Assembly (NCBI RefSeq): GCF_000266905.1
Contig: NC_018027.1
Coordinates: 1,116,001 to 1,180,000 of the forward strand
Origin: Mycolicibacterium chubuense NBB4
Lineage (GTDB): Bacteria > Actinomycetota > Actinomycetes > Mycobacteriales > Mycobacteriaceae
Direction: 5' to 3'
Length of the DNA stretch: 64,000 nucleotides
Position 1 is the first letter of the stretch; every line of letters starts with the position of its first letter. The notes beneath the pieces are model-generated. The model saw only the letters and a program-made list of their open reading frames with translations. It searched no databases and was not told where the DNA came from. A program made the translations under genes and the position numbers. This document shows positions 1 through 10,470 of this stretch, piece by piece.

Positions 1-1
1 C

Positions 2-1195
2 ATCGAGTGCGGAGCGTGCATGACGGGCTGCCGCTACGGCGCCAAGAACACCCTGGTGAAGAACTACCTCGGGCTGGCCGAGCGGGCCGGCGCCACGGTG
101 CGCCCGATGACCACGGTGACCGATTTCTCGCAGCGCCCCGACGGCACGTGGGAGATCCGCACCGTGCGGACAGGAAGCTGGGTGCGCCGGACCCGCCGCA
201 CCTTCACCGCGAACCAGGTGGTGCTGGCCGCGGGCACCTACGGCACCCAGCGGTTGCTGTTCAAGATGCGCGATACCGGCCGGCTGCCCAAACTCTCCGA
301 CCGGCTCGGCATGCTCACGCGCACGAACTCCGAGTCGATCGTCGGGGCCGGCCGGTTGCGCGTCACCGACGACTTGAATCTCACCCACGGCGTGGCGATC
401 ACCTCGTCGATCCACCCCACCTCCGACACCCACGTCGAGCCGTGCCGGTACGGCAAGGGTTCGAACGCGATGGGGCTGCTGCAGACGCTGATGACCGACG
501 GCGCCGGTCCGGAGGGCACCGACGTACCGCGGTGGCGGCAGCTGGTGCAGATCGCCCGCGAGGACCCCAAGGGCACCCTGCGGCTGCTCAACCCGCGGCG
601 CTGGAGTGAGCGCACGATGATCGCCCTGGTCATGCAGAATCTAGACAACTCGATCACGACGTTCACCAAGCGCACCCGGTTCGGGTTCCGCCGCTATCTG
701 AGCAAGCAGGGCCACGGCGAGCCGAACCCGTCGTGGATCCCGGTGGGCAACGAGGTCACCCGCCGCATCGCGAAGAAGATCGACGGCGTCGCCGGCGGCA
801 CGTGGGGCGAGCTGTTCAACATCCCCCTCACCGCGCACTTCCTCGGCGGTGCGGTCATCGGTGAGAGCCGCGAGACCGGCGTCATCGACCCGTACCACCG
901 GGTGTACGACTACCCGACGCTGTCGGTGGTCGACGGCGCGGCGATCTCGGCGAATCTCGGTGTGAACCCGTCGCTTTCGATCACCGCGCAGGCCGAGCGG
1001 GCCGCCTCGCTGTGGCCGAACAAGGGCGAGGAGGACCTGCGTCCGGCGCAGGGGCAGCCCTACCGGCGGCTGGACCCCATCGAGCCGGCGCGGCCGGTGG
1101 TGCCCGCGGGTGCGCCCGCGGCCCTGGACTGGGGGGTGAGCGCCGAGACGGTCAACCGGCGGGATCCCACCACCGCCGAGGCGCAGGGCGCCTGA
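2..1195 (+). CDS. GMC-family FAD oxidoreductase, cholesterol-oxidase-like (3' part only)
   Basis: The reading frame is open from base 2, so the start and the FAD-binding N terminus lie outside the window; 397 codons are present. The first visible residues, IECGACMTGCRYGAKNTLV, carry a cysteine cluster and the GAKNTL block found in the ChoD-like branch of glucose-methanol-choline oxidoreductases. Near the C terminus are TAHFLGGAVIG, a likely active-site histidine region, and NPSLSITAQAER, the family's C-terminal NP block closing the FAD site. The family oxidises sterols or other alcohols to ketones with FAD. M. tuberculosis has a similar gene (Rv3409c) in this neighbourhood. It ends 29 bases before the guaA start proposed here. 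The family is clear; the sterol substrate is inferred. Confidence 0.82.
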   Translation: MECGACMTGCRYGAKNTLVKNYLGLAERAGATVRPMTTVTDFSQRPDGTWEIRTVRTGSWVRRTRRTFTANQVVLAAGTYGTQRLLFKMRDTGRLPKLSDRLGMLTRTNSESIVGAGRLRVTDDLNLTHGVAITSSIHPTSDTHVEPCRYGKGSNAMGLLQTLMTDGAGPEGTDVPRWRQLVQIAREDPKGTLRLLNPRRWSERTMIALVMQNLDNSITTFTKRTRFGFRRYLSKQGHGEPNPSWIPVGNEVTRRIAKKIDGVAGGTWGELFNIPLTAHFLGGAVIGESRETGVIDPYHRVYDYPTLSVVDGAAISANLGVNPSLSITAQAERAASLWPNKGEEDLRPAQGQPYRRLDPIEPARPVVPAGAPAALDWGVSAETVNRRDPTTAEAQGA

Positions 1196-1212
1196 CCCCC
1201 GAGGCGCCCCAC

Positions 1213-1218
1213 TAGACT
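1213..1218 (+). promoter_or_regulatory. guaA -10 element (TAGACT)
   Basis: TAGACT ends 6 bases before the GTG at 1225, so transcription should begin at or next to that codon. This argues for a leaderless guaA mRNA and against the upstream GTG at 1219, which directly abuts the -10 hexamer and would lie outside the transcript. Confidence 0.55.
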
Positions 1219-1224
1219 GTGCGG

Positions 1225-2787
<1,563 letters not shown>

Positions 2788-2791
2788 GGCC

Positions 2792-3703
2792 TTACTCGCC
2801 GCTGGCCTCGGCGGCCCTCTCGACCAGGTCCCCCAGCCGCTGCGCCACCACCGACTCGACGGCCGACTCGATGGACGACGCCAGCGTCGCGGTCACCGCG
2901 GCGACGGCCTGGGTGCGGAACCGCACCAGCGTGGTGATGAGCTCGGCGACCTCGACGTCGTCGGGCATGGCGGCGCCGGGATTGATCTTGTCCTCGACCT
3001 CCTCGAGGCCGGCCTGCACCAGGATGCCGCTGATCTGATCGAGCAGCGGCGCGATCTGTTCGTGGAGATCGATCAGCTTGTCGAGCGCCACCCCGTACTG
3101 CCGGATCTCGGTGAACGCCTCGATCAGCGCCGGCCGCATCACCGTGGCGTCGCCGTTCTCGACGCGGATCACCCCCAGCGCGACCAGCCGGTCGAAGCCG
3201 GCCGGGTCGTCGATCAGCGCCCGGGCCTGCGCAAGCGGCATCCGCTGTGGTTTCTCGGTGGCCCAGCTCCCGGCGATCGCCGACTCCAGGCCGAGCATGT
3301 CACCGAGGTCCTTGCCCTGCTCCCAGGCCGAGAGCATCTCGTTGACATGGGCGATGGTGTACCCGCGGTCGAGCATCGAGGTGATGAGTCGCAGCCGGGT
3401 CAGATGGGTGTCGTTGAACAGCGCGACGCGGCCGACCCTCAGCGGCGGGTGCAGCAGTCCGCGGTCACGGTAGACGCGGATGTTGCGGGTCGTGGTGCCG
3501 GCCAGCCGGGCGAGTTCATCGATGCGGTACTCGCCCGATTCGACCACGTCGTGCGGCTGGGCGGCGGCGTAGAAGAGCTGGGAGACGGCGTTCTCGATCA
3601 CGTCGCGCGAACCGCGCCGCATGCGTTCGGGAGCCCGGCGCAGTCCGTTCAGGATGGCCGGGATCGGTCCGGGCGCCGGCCGTGGCGGTTTCGCGGACGC
3701 CAT
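2792..3703 (-). CDS. MerR-family transcriptional regulator
   Basis: 303 aa. The MerR helix-turn-helix is EYRIDELARLAGTTTRNIRVY followed by RDRGLLHPP and GRVALFNDTHLTRLRLI, at about residues 57-105. The C-terminal part is long (about 190 aa) and predicted helical, without the cysteine cluster of metal-sensing MerR proteins, so an organic ligand or a partner protein is more likely than a metal. It is the last gene of a tightly packed minus-strand operon: its start is 1 base beyond the stop of the monooxygenase. It is the natural candidate to control the operon through the palindrome at 7998-8009, but that link is inference. Confidence 0.85.
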   Translation of the reverse strand: MASAKPPRPAPGPIPAILNGLRRAPERMRRGSRDVIENAVSQLFYAAAQPHDVVESGEYRIDELARLAGTTTRNIRVYRDRGLLHPPLRVGRVALFNDTHLTRLRLITSMLDRGYTIAHVNEMLSAWEQGKDLGDMLGLESAIAGSWATEKPQRMPLAQARALIDDPAGFDRLVALGVIRVENGDATVMRPALIEAFTEIRQYGVALDKLIDLHEQIAPLLDQISGILVQAGLEEVEDKINPGAAMPDDVEVAELITTLVRFRTQAVAAVTATLASSIESAVESVVAQRLGDLVERAAEASGE

Positions 3704-3704
3704 C

Positions 3705-5207
3705 TCAAGCCGTCGAGCTGACCGCCCGCGGTCGCATATTGCGTGCGCACGCGGTGTAATCCTCGAGCCGGAACTGTCGCATCTGTCGAAGATACTGCGT
3801 GGCGAGCCCCGGGTACATCGAGGCGTTGAACCCGTCTGCGGTCAGGTACCAGCTCCGGCATCCCGACATCCAGGTCGTCTTCGTCAACCGCTGCTGGATG
3901 CGCTCGTTGTAGCGGTGCTGAACCTCGGCCCGCACGTCGAGATAGACGAGGTCACGCTGCAGGATCGTGGTCACCCCGCGGACCGCGTAGCCGATCTGGC
4001 CCTCGACGTACACCAGCAGCGAGTTGTGTCCGGGACCGGAGTTCGGCCCGACCATGAAGAACAGATTCGGATAACCGTGTGCGCTGGCGCTCTTGTAGGC
4101 CTGCGGGTGATCGGCCCACTCCTGCTGCAGCGACCGTCCACCCAGCCCGGTGACCGGGAACGGCGGGCCTGACAGATGCACGTCGTATCCGGTGGCGAAC
4201 ACGATGGCGTCGAGGTGGTGTTCGACGCCGTCGCTGGTGCGGATCCCGGCCGGGCTGATCCGCGCGATCGGCCAGTCGATCAGCTTGCAGTTGTGCCGTT
4301 GCAGCGCAGGGTAGTAATCGCTGGAGATCAGCATGCGCTTGCATCCCGGCGTGAAGTCCGGAGTGAGCTGGCGGCGCAGCCAGGGGTCTTTGACCGTCGC
4401 GCGCAGATGCGCCTTGCCCAGCTGGGCCACCAGCCGGCTCAGCGGGGTGTTCCACACGAGTGCCGTCGCGCTGGCCTCGTGGCCCCAGAACAGCGCCTGC
4501 CGTGCGAGTTCCTGCGCGGCGGGGACTTTGGCGAACACCGTCTGGACCGCCGCCGGGGTCGGCACGTCGAGGCGGGGGAGCACCCAGCCGGGGGTGCGCT
4601 GGAACACCTTGACGAAGCCGGCCGTCTTGACCAGTTCCGGGACGATCTGCACGGCGCTGGCGCCGGTGCCGATCACGGCGACGCGCTTGCCGGTGAAGTC
4701 GTAGCCGTGGTCCCAGGCGGCGCTGTGGATCTTGCGGCCCCGATAGCTGTCGATCCCTCGGATGTCGGGCCAGGTGTGGTCGGACAGCGGGCCCGCGGCC
4801 AGCACCACGGTGCGCGCGGCGATGCGTTTGCGCCCTTTGATGTTCGCGGTCCAGACTCCGGCCCGTTCGTCGAAGCTCAGCCCAGTCACCTCGGTGTTCA
4901 GCCTGATCAGCGGTCGCAGCCCGTGCCGGTCGGTGAGTTCTTCGATGTGGTCGCAGATCTCGGCGCCGGACGGGTAGGTGCGCGACCATGATGGGTTCTT
5001 GACGAAGGAGAAGGAGTAGAGCAGCGACGGGATGTCGCAGGCCACACCGGGATAGGTGTTGTCCCGCCACGTGCCGCCGACGCGGTCACTGCGCTCGGCG
5101 ATGACGATGTCGTCGACCCCGGCCTGCCGCAGCCTGATCGCGGTGCCCAGGCCGGTGAATCCGGCGCCGATGATCAGCGTGTCGTGGATCTGCTTGTTTT
5201 CGACCAT
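3705..5207 (-). CDS. FAD/NADPH-dependent monooxygenase, Baeyer-Villiger type
   Basis: 500 aa. The FAD-binding GxGxxG is LIIGAGFTGLG at residues 11-21, followed by GGTWRDNTYPGVACD, typical of class B flavin monooxygenases. The Baeyer-Villiger fingerprint FxGxxxHxxxW(P/D) appears as YRGRKIHSAAWD at residues 155-166, with Tyr in place of Phe. The second Rossmann motif for NADPH is VAVIGTGASA at about 177-186. The family inserts one oxygen of O2 into ketones to give esters or lactones. Its neighbours are an SDR and an esterase, the enzymes expected before and after that step. It starts 3 bases after the stop of the diiron gene. The M. tuberculosis relative is MymA/EthA-like; the substrate is unknown. 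Confidence 0.88.
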   Translation of the reverse strand: MVENKQIHDTLIIGAGFTGLGTAIRLRQAGVDDIVIAERSDRVGGTWRDNTYPGVACDIPSLLYSFSFVKNPSWSRTYPSGAEICDHIEELTDRHGLRPLIRLNTEVTGLSFDERAGVWTANIKGRKRIAARTVVLAAGPLSDHTWPDIRGIDSYRGRKIHSAAWDHGYDFTGKRVAVIGTGASAVQIVPELVKTAGFVKVFQRTPGWVLPRLDVPTPAAVQTVFAKVPAAQELARQALFWGHEASATALVWNTPLSRLVAQLGKAHLRATVKDPWLRRQLTPDFTPGCKRMLISSDYYPALQRHNCKLIDWPIARISPAGIRTSDGVEHHLDAIVFATGYDVHLSGPPFPVTGLGGRSLQQEWADHPQAYKSASAHGYPNLFFMVGPNSGPGHNSLLVYVEGQIGYAVRGVTTILQRDLVYLDVRAEVQHRYNERIQQRLTKTTWMSGCRSWYLTADGFNASMYPGLATQYLRQMRQFRLEDYTACARNMRPRAVSSTA

Positions 5208-5210
5208 GTC

Positions 5211-6143
5211 TCAGGCCGCCGGCTCGTGGGTCAGTTCCTTGAACCAGCTCGGGATCGGCCGCAGCAGCGCCCTGGGGTAGCGATCGGAGAGCCAGACCAT
5301 CGAGTTGGCCACCAGGTGATACGGATGGCGGGGGTTGACCACGACGCCGGCATGGCGTTTGAGGACCTGATAGGTCGGCACCCGCCACGTGTACTCGCCG
5401 CGTTCGCCGAGGTGCTTGAACCGCAGCATCGCCTGGTGCAGGCGCTCGGGTTCCAGCCCCATCCCGACGATCTCGTCGAGCGCTCGGCTGAGCAGCGGAA
5501 TGTACATCAGCGCGCCGATGATCAGGCTCGGTGAGGCGACGGTCCCGACGAACTCGATGGCCAGCCGTCGCAGATCGGCGTGACCGATCATGTCGAGCAC
5601 CTCGAAATCGACCACCAGATGCCGGGATTCGTCATTGTTGATCTTCTCGAAGACCTGGTGGCAGACCGGGTCGTGGACTTCCTCGAGCAGAAACTTCAGC
5701 AGTGCACCGTCGAGCGCGACCTCCAGCATCGGGATCACGGTGCCGAGGATGGACAGCGACATCCCGTCGGCGTACCGGTCGAGCCAGTCCATCGCCAACC
5801 GGATGTTCACGTTCGGCTCGGGCATCTCACCGTCGTCGAGCATGCCCCAGCGCTTCATCAGTGCCAGTTCGGCATTGGCGTGGCGTTGCTCCTCGGCGTG
5901 GAAGTAGCGGTAGATCTCGGCGATGGTCGGGGTGGGCGCCTTCTTGGCCAGGGCGGCGAAACCGCGGGCCCCGATGTTCTCGATCCAGCACAGGTCGGCC
6001 ATGAACGCCTTGAGCTTCGGCCGCTGCTCGTCGGTGATCGTCTCGGCACCCGATGCGTCCCAGTCGATGTCGGCCAGGGCCCACTGCCGGTCCTTGATCT
6101 TCGCCAGCATGACGTCCATGTCGATCCTCGTCTTCTGGGCCAT
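5211..6143 (-). CDS. Ferritin-like diiron protein (predicted metal-dependent hydrolase family, PF10118-like)
   Basis: 310 aa, start ATG with a good GGAGG ribosome site. The sequence shows a complete ferritin-like carboxylate-bridged diiron ligand set: E55, E85-x-x-H88 (in HAEEQRH), E141 and E172-x-x-H175 (in NDESRH), with about 30 residues between paired ligands. Such four-helix proteins activate O2 for hydroxylation, N-oxidation or deformylation; the family name metal-dependent hydrolase is only a database label. It lies between the SDR and the Baeyer-Villiger enzyme in the same operon, so an oxygenase step on the same substrate or an accessory role is possible. The activity cannot be decided from sequence. 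Confidence 0.8.
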   Translation of the reverse strand: MAQKTRIDMDVMLAKIKDRQWALADIDWDASGAETITDEQRPKLKAFMADLCWIENIGARGFAALAKKAPTPTIAEIYRYFHAEEQRHANAELALMKRWGMLDDGEMPEPNVNIRLAMDWLDRYADGMSLSILGTVIPMLEVALDGALLKFLLEEVHDPVCHQVFEKINNDESRHLVVDFEVLDMIGHADLRRLAIEFVGTVASPSLIIGALMYIPLLSRALDEIVGMGLEPERLHQAMLRFKHLGERGEYTWRVPTYQVLKRHAGVVVNPRHPYHLVANSMVWLSDRYPRALLRPIPSWFKELTHEPAA

Positions 6144-6152
6144 TGGTCCTCC

Positions 6153-6980
6153 CTAGGTCGTGACGCGAGTGGCGATACCGGCGGCGCGGGTGTACACCGT
6201 CGGCGTGAAACGCTTGATTCCCCAGCCGATCCGGGCCTCGGGCTGGGGCATGCAGTAGAGTCCGCCGCGGTCGAGCGTGTCCAGGCACATGCGGGCGACC
6301 CGCTCGGGGGAGAACCCGATCCAGCGCATCAGCTGGTCGGCGAGGTGGGAGGACCGGTCGGAGATCCGGCCCGAGTCAACGATGTTGGTCTTGACGAAGG
6401 TGGGGCACAGCACCGTGACGTTGATGCCGGTGCCGGCGAGTTCGGCGGCCAGGGTCTCCGACAAAGACAGCGTGCCCGCCTTGCTGACGTTGTAGGGGGC
6501 CATGCCGGGCGCGGCGCCGAAGGCCGCAGCCGAGGCGACGTTGATGATGCCGCCGGGACGGCCGGCGTCGCGCAGGATCGGGGCGAACACGTGGCAGCCG
6601 TGAATCGGGCCCCACAGGTTGATGTTCAGCACCCACGTCCAGTCGGCGAGGTCGGTCTCGCCGATGACGGCGCCGCCCGCGCCGACACCGGCGTTGTTGA
6701 TGACCAGCGTGGGCGGGCCGCCGAACCACGACTGTGCCTGCTCGGCAAGGCCGTACACCTCGTCGACGGTGGTGACGTCGCACCGCACCCCGAGCGCCTC
6801 CCCGCCGGCGGCGGTGATCGTGTCGGCGGTCCTGCGCGCGGCATCGAGGTCGATGTCGCTGCACACCACCCGTCCACCGCGGCGGGCCAACTCGACGGCG
6901 AAGGCGGCGCCGATGCCGCTGCCCGCACCGGTGATCACCGCATCGGCGTTGCGGCTGCGCTTGTTTCCGAACAATCCCAT
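6153..6980 (-). CDS. Short-chain dehydrogenase/reductase (SDR)
   Basis: 275 aa. The Rossmann cofactor motif is [19 protein letters not shown] near residues 15-33, an acidic residue after beta-2 (CSDIDLDAA) suggests NAD preference, NNAG occurs at about 90, and the catalytic Ser-Tyr-Lys is in [21 protein letters not shown]. This is a classical SDR, probably oxidising a secondary alcohol to a ketone or the reverse. The start is 1 base past the esterase stop, and 9 bases separate it from the diiron gene, so the genes are translationally packed. The order esterase-SDR-diiron-monooxygenase resembles the lipR-sadH-mymA grouping of M. tuberculosis, with a diiron gene added. Confidence 0.88.
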   Translation of the reverse strand: MGLFGNKRSRNADAVITGAGSGIGAAFAVELARRGGRVVCSDIDLDAARRTADTITAAGGEALGVRCDVTTVDEVYGLAEQAQSWFGGPPTLVINNAGVGAGGAVIGETDLADWTWVLNINLWGPIHGCHVFAPILRDAGRPGGIINVASAAAFGAAPGMAPYNVSKAGTLSLSETLAAELAGTGINVTVLCPTFVKTNIVDSGRISDRSSHLADQLMRWIGFSPERVARMCLDTLDRGGLYCMPQPEARIGWGIKRFTPTVYTRAAGIATRVTT

Positions 6981-6981
6981 G

Positions 6982-7974
6982 TCAGCCCGCCTGGTCGATG
7001 GTGCCGGTGCGCAATGCCGTGTCGACGAAGCCGGCTATCGTCCGCATCGCGGGAGCCGCCTCCGGGAACAGTCGTGGCAGTGCCTGGAAGACGTGCACCT
7101 GATCCGGCCAGATCTGCAGCCGGCAGGGGGTGCCCGTGAGCCGCAGATCCGCGGCGAGCGCGATCGCGTCGGCGGCGAGCATCTCGGCGCCGCCGGCCTG
7201 GATCAGCGTCGGCGGCAGCGCTCGGCCGCCGGCGACGTCGAGCCGCAGCCGTGGATGGTCGGGTTCGATTCCGGTGCAGTACAAGTCGACCAGCCGGACG
7301 GCGTGCTGGGAGCGCATGGTCGGGTCCGGGCGGGCCCGCTCCCGGGACCGGGCCAGCGCGAACGTCAGGTCCACCAGCGGCGACATCAGCACCAGCCCCG
7401 CGGGGTGGCGGACGTCGGATTGCAGCAGCAGGTCGACGCCGAGATGTCCGCCCGCCGAGTCGCCGGCCAGCACGATCTGCTCGGGCGCGATCTGGCAGGT
7501 CTGGGTCAGCCAGTCCCAGCCGCGGCGGACATCGTCTGCGGCAGTGGGAAATCGGTGCCGCGGCGCCAGCCGGTAGTCGATGCTGAAGACCGGAACACCG
7601 GTCAGGCGGGACAGCCAGGACGTCAACCGGCGGTGGGTGCGGGTCGAGCACAGCACATAGCCGCTGCCGTGGACGTAGTAGATCGCGCGGGTGGTGTCGC
7701 GGGGTACGCCCGTGCCCCACACCCATTCGCCCACGACGCGGTGCCCGTCGGCGGTTCTGACGTCGACTCGCTCGACCCGAGTGCCGGCCAGCGACGGCCC
7801 GAAGGTGTCCATCAGGCGGGCGACGATCTGGCGGGACGTCCACAGTCCCCACGGGTGTCCCGGGTGAAGTACCGCGCTGATCTGGCGCAGCGTCAGGCTG
7901 CTGAGGGCGGCGGCACCACGGGCCCGCCGGGAGCCACGCTGCGGCAGCTCGGTCACCGACTCGTCGTTGAGCAC
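6982..7974 (-). CDS. Alpha/beta hydrolase, hormone-sensitive-lipase (LipR-like) esterase
   Basis: 330 aa from the GTG at 7974. The oxyanion motif is [10 protein letters not shown] (HGSG, where the family usually has HGGG), the nucleophile elbow is GDSAGG, and the C-terminal His is in WPDQVHVFQ. It is probably an intracellular carboxylesterase, with no signal peptide seen. First gene of the operon running to 2792. The start at 7974 is preferred because a TTGACA/TGTATC promoter puts +1 there; the longer frame from GTG 8016 would run through the promoter and operator. In context it would cleave the ester made by the monooxygenase. Confidence 0.83.
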   Translation of the reverse strand: MLNDESVTELPQRGSRRARGAAALSSLTLRQISAVLHPGHPWGLWTSRQIVARLMDTFGPSLAGTRVERVDVRTADGHRVVGEWVWGTGVPRDTTRAIYYVHGSGYVLCSTRTHRRLTSWLSRLTGVPVFSIDYRLAPRHRFPTAADDVRRGWDWLTQTCQIAPEQIVLAGDSAGGHLGVDLLLQSDVRHPAGLVLMSPLVDLTFALARSRERARPDPTMRSQHAVRLVDLYCTGIEPDHPRLRLDVAGGRALPPTLIQAGGAEMLAADAIALAADLRLTGTPCRLQIWPDQVHVFQALPRLFPEAAPAMRTIAGFVDTALRTGTIDQAG

Positions 7975-8010
7975 GAATCGGATACAACTCCTAATGATGA
8001 CATTTGTCAA
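7974..8010 (-). promoter_or_regulatory. Operon promoter with overlapping palindromic operator
   Basis: On the minus strand TTGACA (8010-8005), an 18-base spacer and TGTATC (7986-7981) form a good -35/-10 pair, and the next GTG is 6 bases on, at 7974. The perfect palindrome TGACATTTGTCA (7998-8009) overlaps the -35, and an extra TGTCA half-site follows at 8011-8015. A repressor or MerR-type activator binding here would control the five-gene operon. Confidence 0.55.
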
Positions 8011-8079
8011 TGTCACTATTTGGTAATGGCAGCATCTCGCCGGTTGACGTTGTCGGAGGGCGGGTGTTTACTGGCTGTG

Positions 8080-8095
8080 TCGAACATACTTTCGA
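8080..8095 (+). promoter_or_regulatory. LexA (SOS) box of imuA'-imuB
   Basis: TCGAACATACTTTCGA matches the mycobacterial LexA consensus TCGAAC-N4-GTTCGA at 11 of 12 defined bases. It lies 35 bases upstream of the imuA' start; the internal CATACT may serve as the -10 element. DNA damage should therefore induce the operon. Confidence 0.85.
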
Positions 8096-8130
8096 AAACC
8101 AGTGTGTCGAATGAGGTGGAAGGTGCTGTT

Positions 8131-8835
8131 GTGGCGACGGTCAAAACGCTGAATCGTTGTCCGGCCACGCGCGCTGAGCAGCTAGAACAGCTTAGACGGC
8201 AGATCGCATCGGTGTCCGGGAAGGTGGGGGACGGCCGGCGGCCGCCGACGCCCATGGCCGAGCCGGCCGAGGCGTTGCTGGCTCCAGATTCTTTGCTGCC
8301 GACCCCCGAGCCGCTGGCTGAACTGCTTCCCGGGCCGTTGCCCCGGGGGACTGTCGCGGTGGTTTCGGGGGCCCGGTCGCTGCAACTGAGCATGGTGGCG
8401 GCGGTGACCGCCGAGGGCGGTCACGTGGCGATCGTCGGCCAGCCCGACGTCGGGTTGCTTGCCGCGGTGGAGATGGGTGCGGACCTGAGCCGGATCGCGG
8501 TCATCCCCGAACCGGGGGCCGATCCGGTGGAGGTGGCTGCGGTCCTGATGGATGGAATGGATCTGGTGGTCCTCGGGCTGGGTGGCCGCACGGTGCCGGC
8601 GACCCGTGCCAGGGCGGTGGTGGCCCGCGCCAGGCAACGGGGGTGCACGCTGCTGGTCACGGACGGCGACTGGCAGGGCGCGTCCGCCAGGCTGGAGGCC
8701 AGGGTCTGCGGTTACGAGATAGCGGGCGGACGGGACGGGGCGCCCGTTCCCGGTTGCGGGCGGATCAGCCGGGTGCGGCTGGCCATGCGGGCTCGGGGAC
8801 GTGCCGTCGGCCCGGCCCGTGCGGTCGGCGGATGA
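8131..8835 (+). CDS. imuA': ImuA' mutasome accessory protein
   Basis: 234 aa. The RecA/SulA-like core includes [58 protein letters not shown] and DLVVLGLGG. The usual Walker A lysine region is degenerate, as expected for ImuA' rather than RecA. ImuA' works with ImuB and the polymerase DnaE2 in SOS-induced mutagenesis. The start is the GTG at 8131, with GGAAGG 7 bases upstream; in-frame GTGs at 8104 and 8116 are alternatives. Its stop overlaps the imuB start (ATGA at 8832), so the two are translationally coupled. The gene order matches Rv3395c-Rv3394c. Confidence 0.9.
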   Translation: MATVKTLNRCPATRAEQLEQLRRQIASVSGKVGDGRRPPTPMAEPAEALLAPDSLLPTPEPLAELLPGPLPRGTVAVVSGARSLQLSMVAAVTAEGGHVAIVGQPDVGLLAAVEMGADLSRIAVIPEPGADPVEVAAVLMDGMDLVVLGLGGRTVPATRARAVVARARQRGCTLLVTDGDWQGASARLEARVCGYEIAGGRDGAPVPGCGRISRVRLAMRARGRAVGPARAVGG

Positions 8836-10424
8836 CACGCGCCTCCCGGGTTCTGGCGCTGTGGTGCATGGACTGGCCGGCCGTGGCTGCGGCGGCAGCG
8901 GCCGGTCTGCCTCCCACGGTGCCGGTCGCGGTCACGCTGGCCAACCGGGTCATCGCGTGTTCGGCGGCGGCACGGGCGACGGGGGTGCGCCGGGGGCTGC
9001 GGCGGCGGGAGTCGCAGGCCCGATGTCCCGAGTTGCATGTCGTCACCGCCGATCCCGCCCGCGACGCCCGGCACTTCGAACACGTCACCGCCGCGGTCGA
9101 CGACCTGGTTCCCCGCGCCGAGGTGCTGCGGCCCGGGCTGCTGGCGCTCCCGGTCCGGGGTGCGGCCCGCTACTTCGGCTCCGAGCAGGCCGCCGCCGAG
9201 CGGTTGGTCGACGCGGTGGCCGCGGCCGGCGCCGAATGCCAGGTCGGGATCGCCGACCAGTTGCCCACCGCCGTCTTCGCCGCCCGGGCCGGCGCGATCG
9301 TCGACTCCGGTGCAGACGCGACGTTCCTGTCGCAGCTGTCCATCCGCCAGTTGTCCACCGAGCCGAGTCTCGCACCCGCCAGCCGGGCTGACTTGGTGGA
9401 CCTGTTGTGGCGCATGGGGATTCGTACGGTCGGGCAGTTCGCTGCGTTGTCCCGAAGCGATGTGGCCTCGCGGTTCGGCGCCGACGCGATCGCCGCGCAC
9501 CGCATCGCCCGCGGTGAATCCACGCGCGGTCCGTCCGGGCGGGAACCCGAGGGCGAACTCGACGCGGTGATGGATTGCGATCCGCCCATCGACCGGGTGG
9601 ATGCGGCCGCTTTCGCCGGCCGCTCGCTGGCCGGCGTGCTGCACCGCAGCCTCGAGGCCGCGGGTGTGGGGTGCACCCGGTTGGCCATCCACGCCGTCAC
9701 CGCCGCCGGGCAGGAACTCGAACGCGTCTGGCGATGCGCCGAGCCGCTCACCGAGGACGCCACCGCCGACCGGGTGCGCTGGCAACTGGACGGCTGGCTG
9801 AACCGCCGCAACCCTGCCGACCGGCCCAGCGCGCCGATCACGGTGCTGCGACTGCGCCCCGTCGAGGTGGTGTCGGCAGAGGCGTTGCAGTTGCCGCTGT
9901 GGGGCGGTGTGGGCGAGGAGGACAGGCTGCGCGCGCAGCGCGCGCTGGTGCGGGTGCAAGGACTGCTCGGTCCCGATGCGGTCAAGGTGCCGGTGCTCAG
10001 CGGGGGCCGGGGGCCCGCGGAGCGGATCACCTTCACCTCGTTCGGGGATGAGGCTGTGCCGCAAGCCGATCCGGGGCAACCGTGGCCGGCGAGCCTGCCG
10101 GAACCCTCGCCGACGGTGCTCCTCGACGATCCGGTCGAGCTGTTCGACGCCGAGGGGACGCCCGTGCGGGTCACCGCGCGGGGACTGTTCTCCACCGACC
10201 CGTTCCGGCTGAGTGCGCCCGGCCGCTCGGGTCGGTTGTCCTGGTGGGCCGGCCCGTGGTCTGTCGACGAACGCTGGTGGGACCCGGGTGCGGCCAGAAG
10301 CGGGCGGACGGCCCGGGCGCAGGTACTGCTGCACGGTGACCGTGACCAACCCCAGGACCAGCACCAGGCGCTGCTGCTGTGCTACCGGCAACGGCGGTGG
10401 TACGTCGAGGGTCGGTACGAGTGA
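8832..10424 (+). CDS. imuB: ImuB, catalytically dead Y-family polymerase adaptor
   Basis: 530 aa with the Y-family fold (N-terminal [13 protein letters not shown], little-finger region near 240-340). The paired Asp-Glu of active Y-family enzymes is missing: the corresponding stretch reads [15 protein letters not shown] beta-clamp binding motif QLPLWG is present at residues 353-358, as in M. tuberculosis ImuB. The protein is a hub bridging the clamp, ImuA' and DnaE2 rather than a polymerase. It is coupled to imuA' by an ATGA overlap and shares its LexA box. Its stop lies just before the ohrR promoter. Confidence 0.94.
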   Translation: MTRASRVLALWCMDWPAVAAAAAAGLPPTVPVAVTLANRVIACSAAARATGVRRGLRRRESQARCPELHVVTADPARDARHFEHVTAAVDDLVPRAEVLRPGLLALPVRGAARYFGSEQAAAERLVDAVAAAGAECQVGIADQLPTAVFAARAGAIVDSGADATFLSQLSIRQLSTEPSLAPASRADLVDLLWRMGIRTVGQFAALSRSDVASRFGADAIAAHRIARGESTRGPSGREPEGELDAVMDCDPPIDRVDAAAFAGRSLAGVLHRSLEAAGVGCTRLAIHAVTAAGQELERVWRCAEPLTEDATADRVRWQLDGWLNRRNPADRPSAPITVLRLRPVEVVSAEALQLPLWGGVGEEDRLRAQRALVRVQGLLGPDAVKVPVLSGGRGPAERITFTSFGDEAVPQADPGQPWPASLPEPSPTVLLDDPVELFDAEGTPVRVTARGLFSTDPFRLSAPGRSGRLSWWAGPWSVDERWWDPGAARSGRTARAQVLLHGDRDQPQDQHQALLLCYRQRRWYVEGRYE

Positions 10425-10425
10425 C

Positions 10426-10463
10426 CGCAATGTATTGCGCACAATTTAATTGTTCCCTATAGT
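10426..10463 (+). promoter_or_regulatory. ohrR-ohr promoter with OhrR box
   Basis: ACAATTTAATTGT (10441-10453) is a perfect palindrome matching the known OhrR operator core ACAATT-N-AATTGT. It fills most of the 17-base spacer between TTGCGC (10435-10440) and TATAGT (10458-10463). A second palindrome, CGCAATGTATTGCG (10426-10439), overlaps the -35 and could be an extra weak site. The ATG at 10471 is 7 bases after the -10, so the mRNA is probably leaderless. Confidence 0.7.
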
Positions 10464-10470
10464 TCACGGC

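Noticed and set aside
1219..1224. GTG at 1219 as guaA start
   Set aside because: It directly abuts the TAGACT hexamer and would lie outside the leaderless transcript; GTG 1225 fits the position and the family N terminus.
7975..8016. Longer esterase N terminus from GTG 8016
   Set aside because: The region is the -10, operator and -35, and the added residues do not resemble esterase sequence.
8111..8113. ATG at 8111 as imuA' start
   Set aside because: It is out of frame with the ImuA' protein; GTG 8131 is in frame and has GGAAGG upstream.
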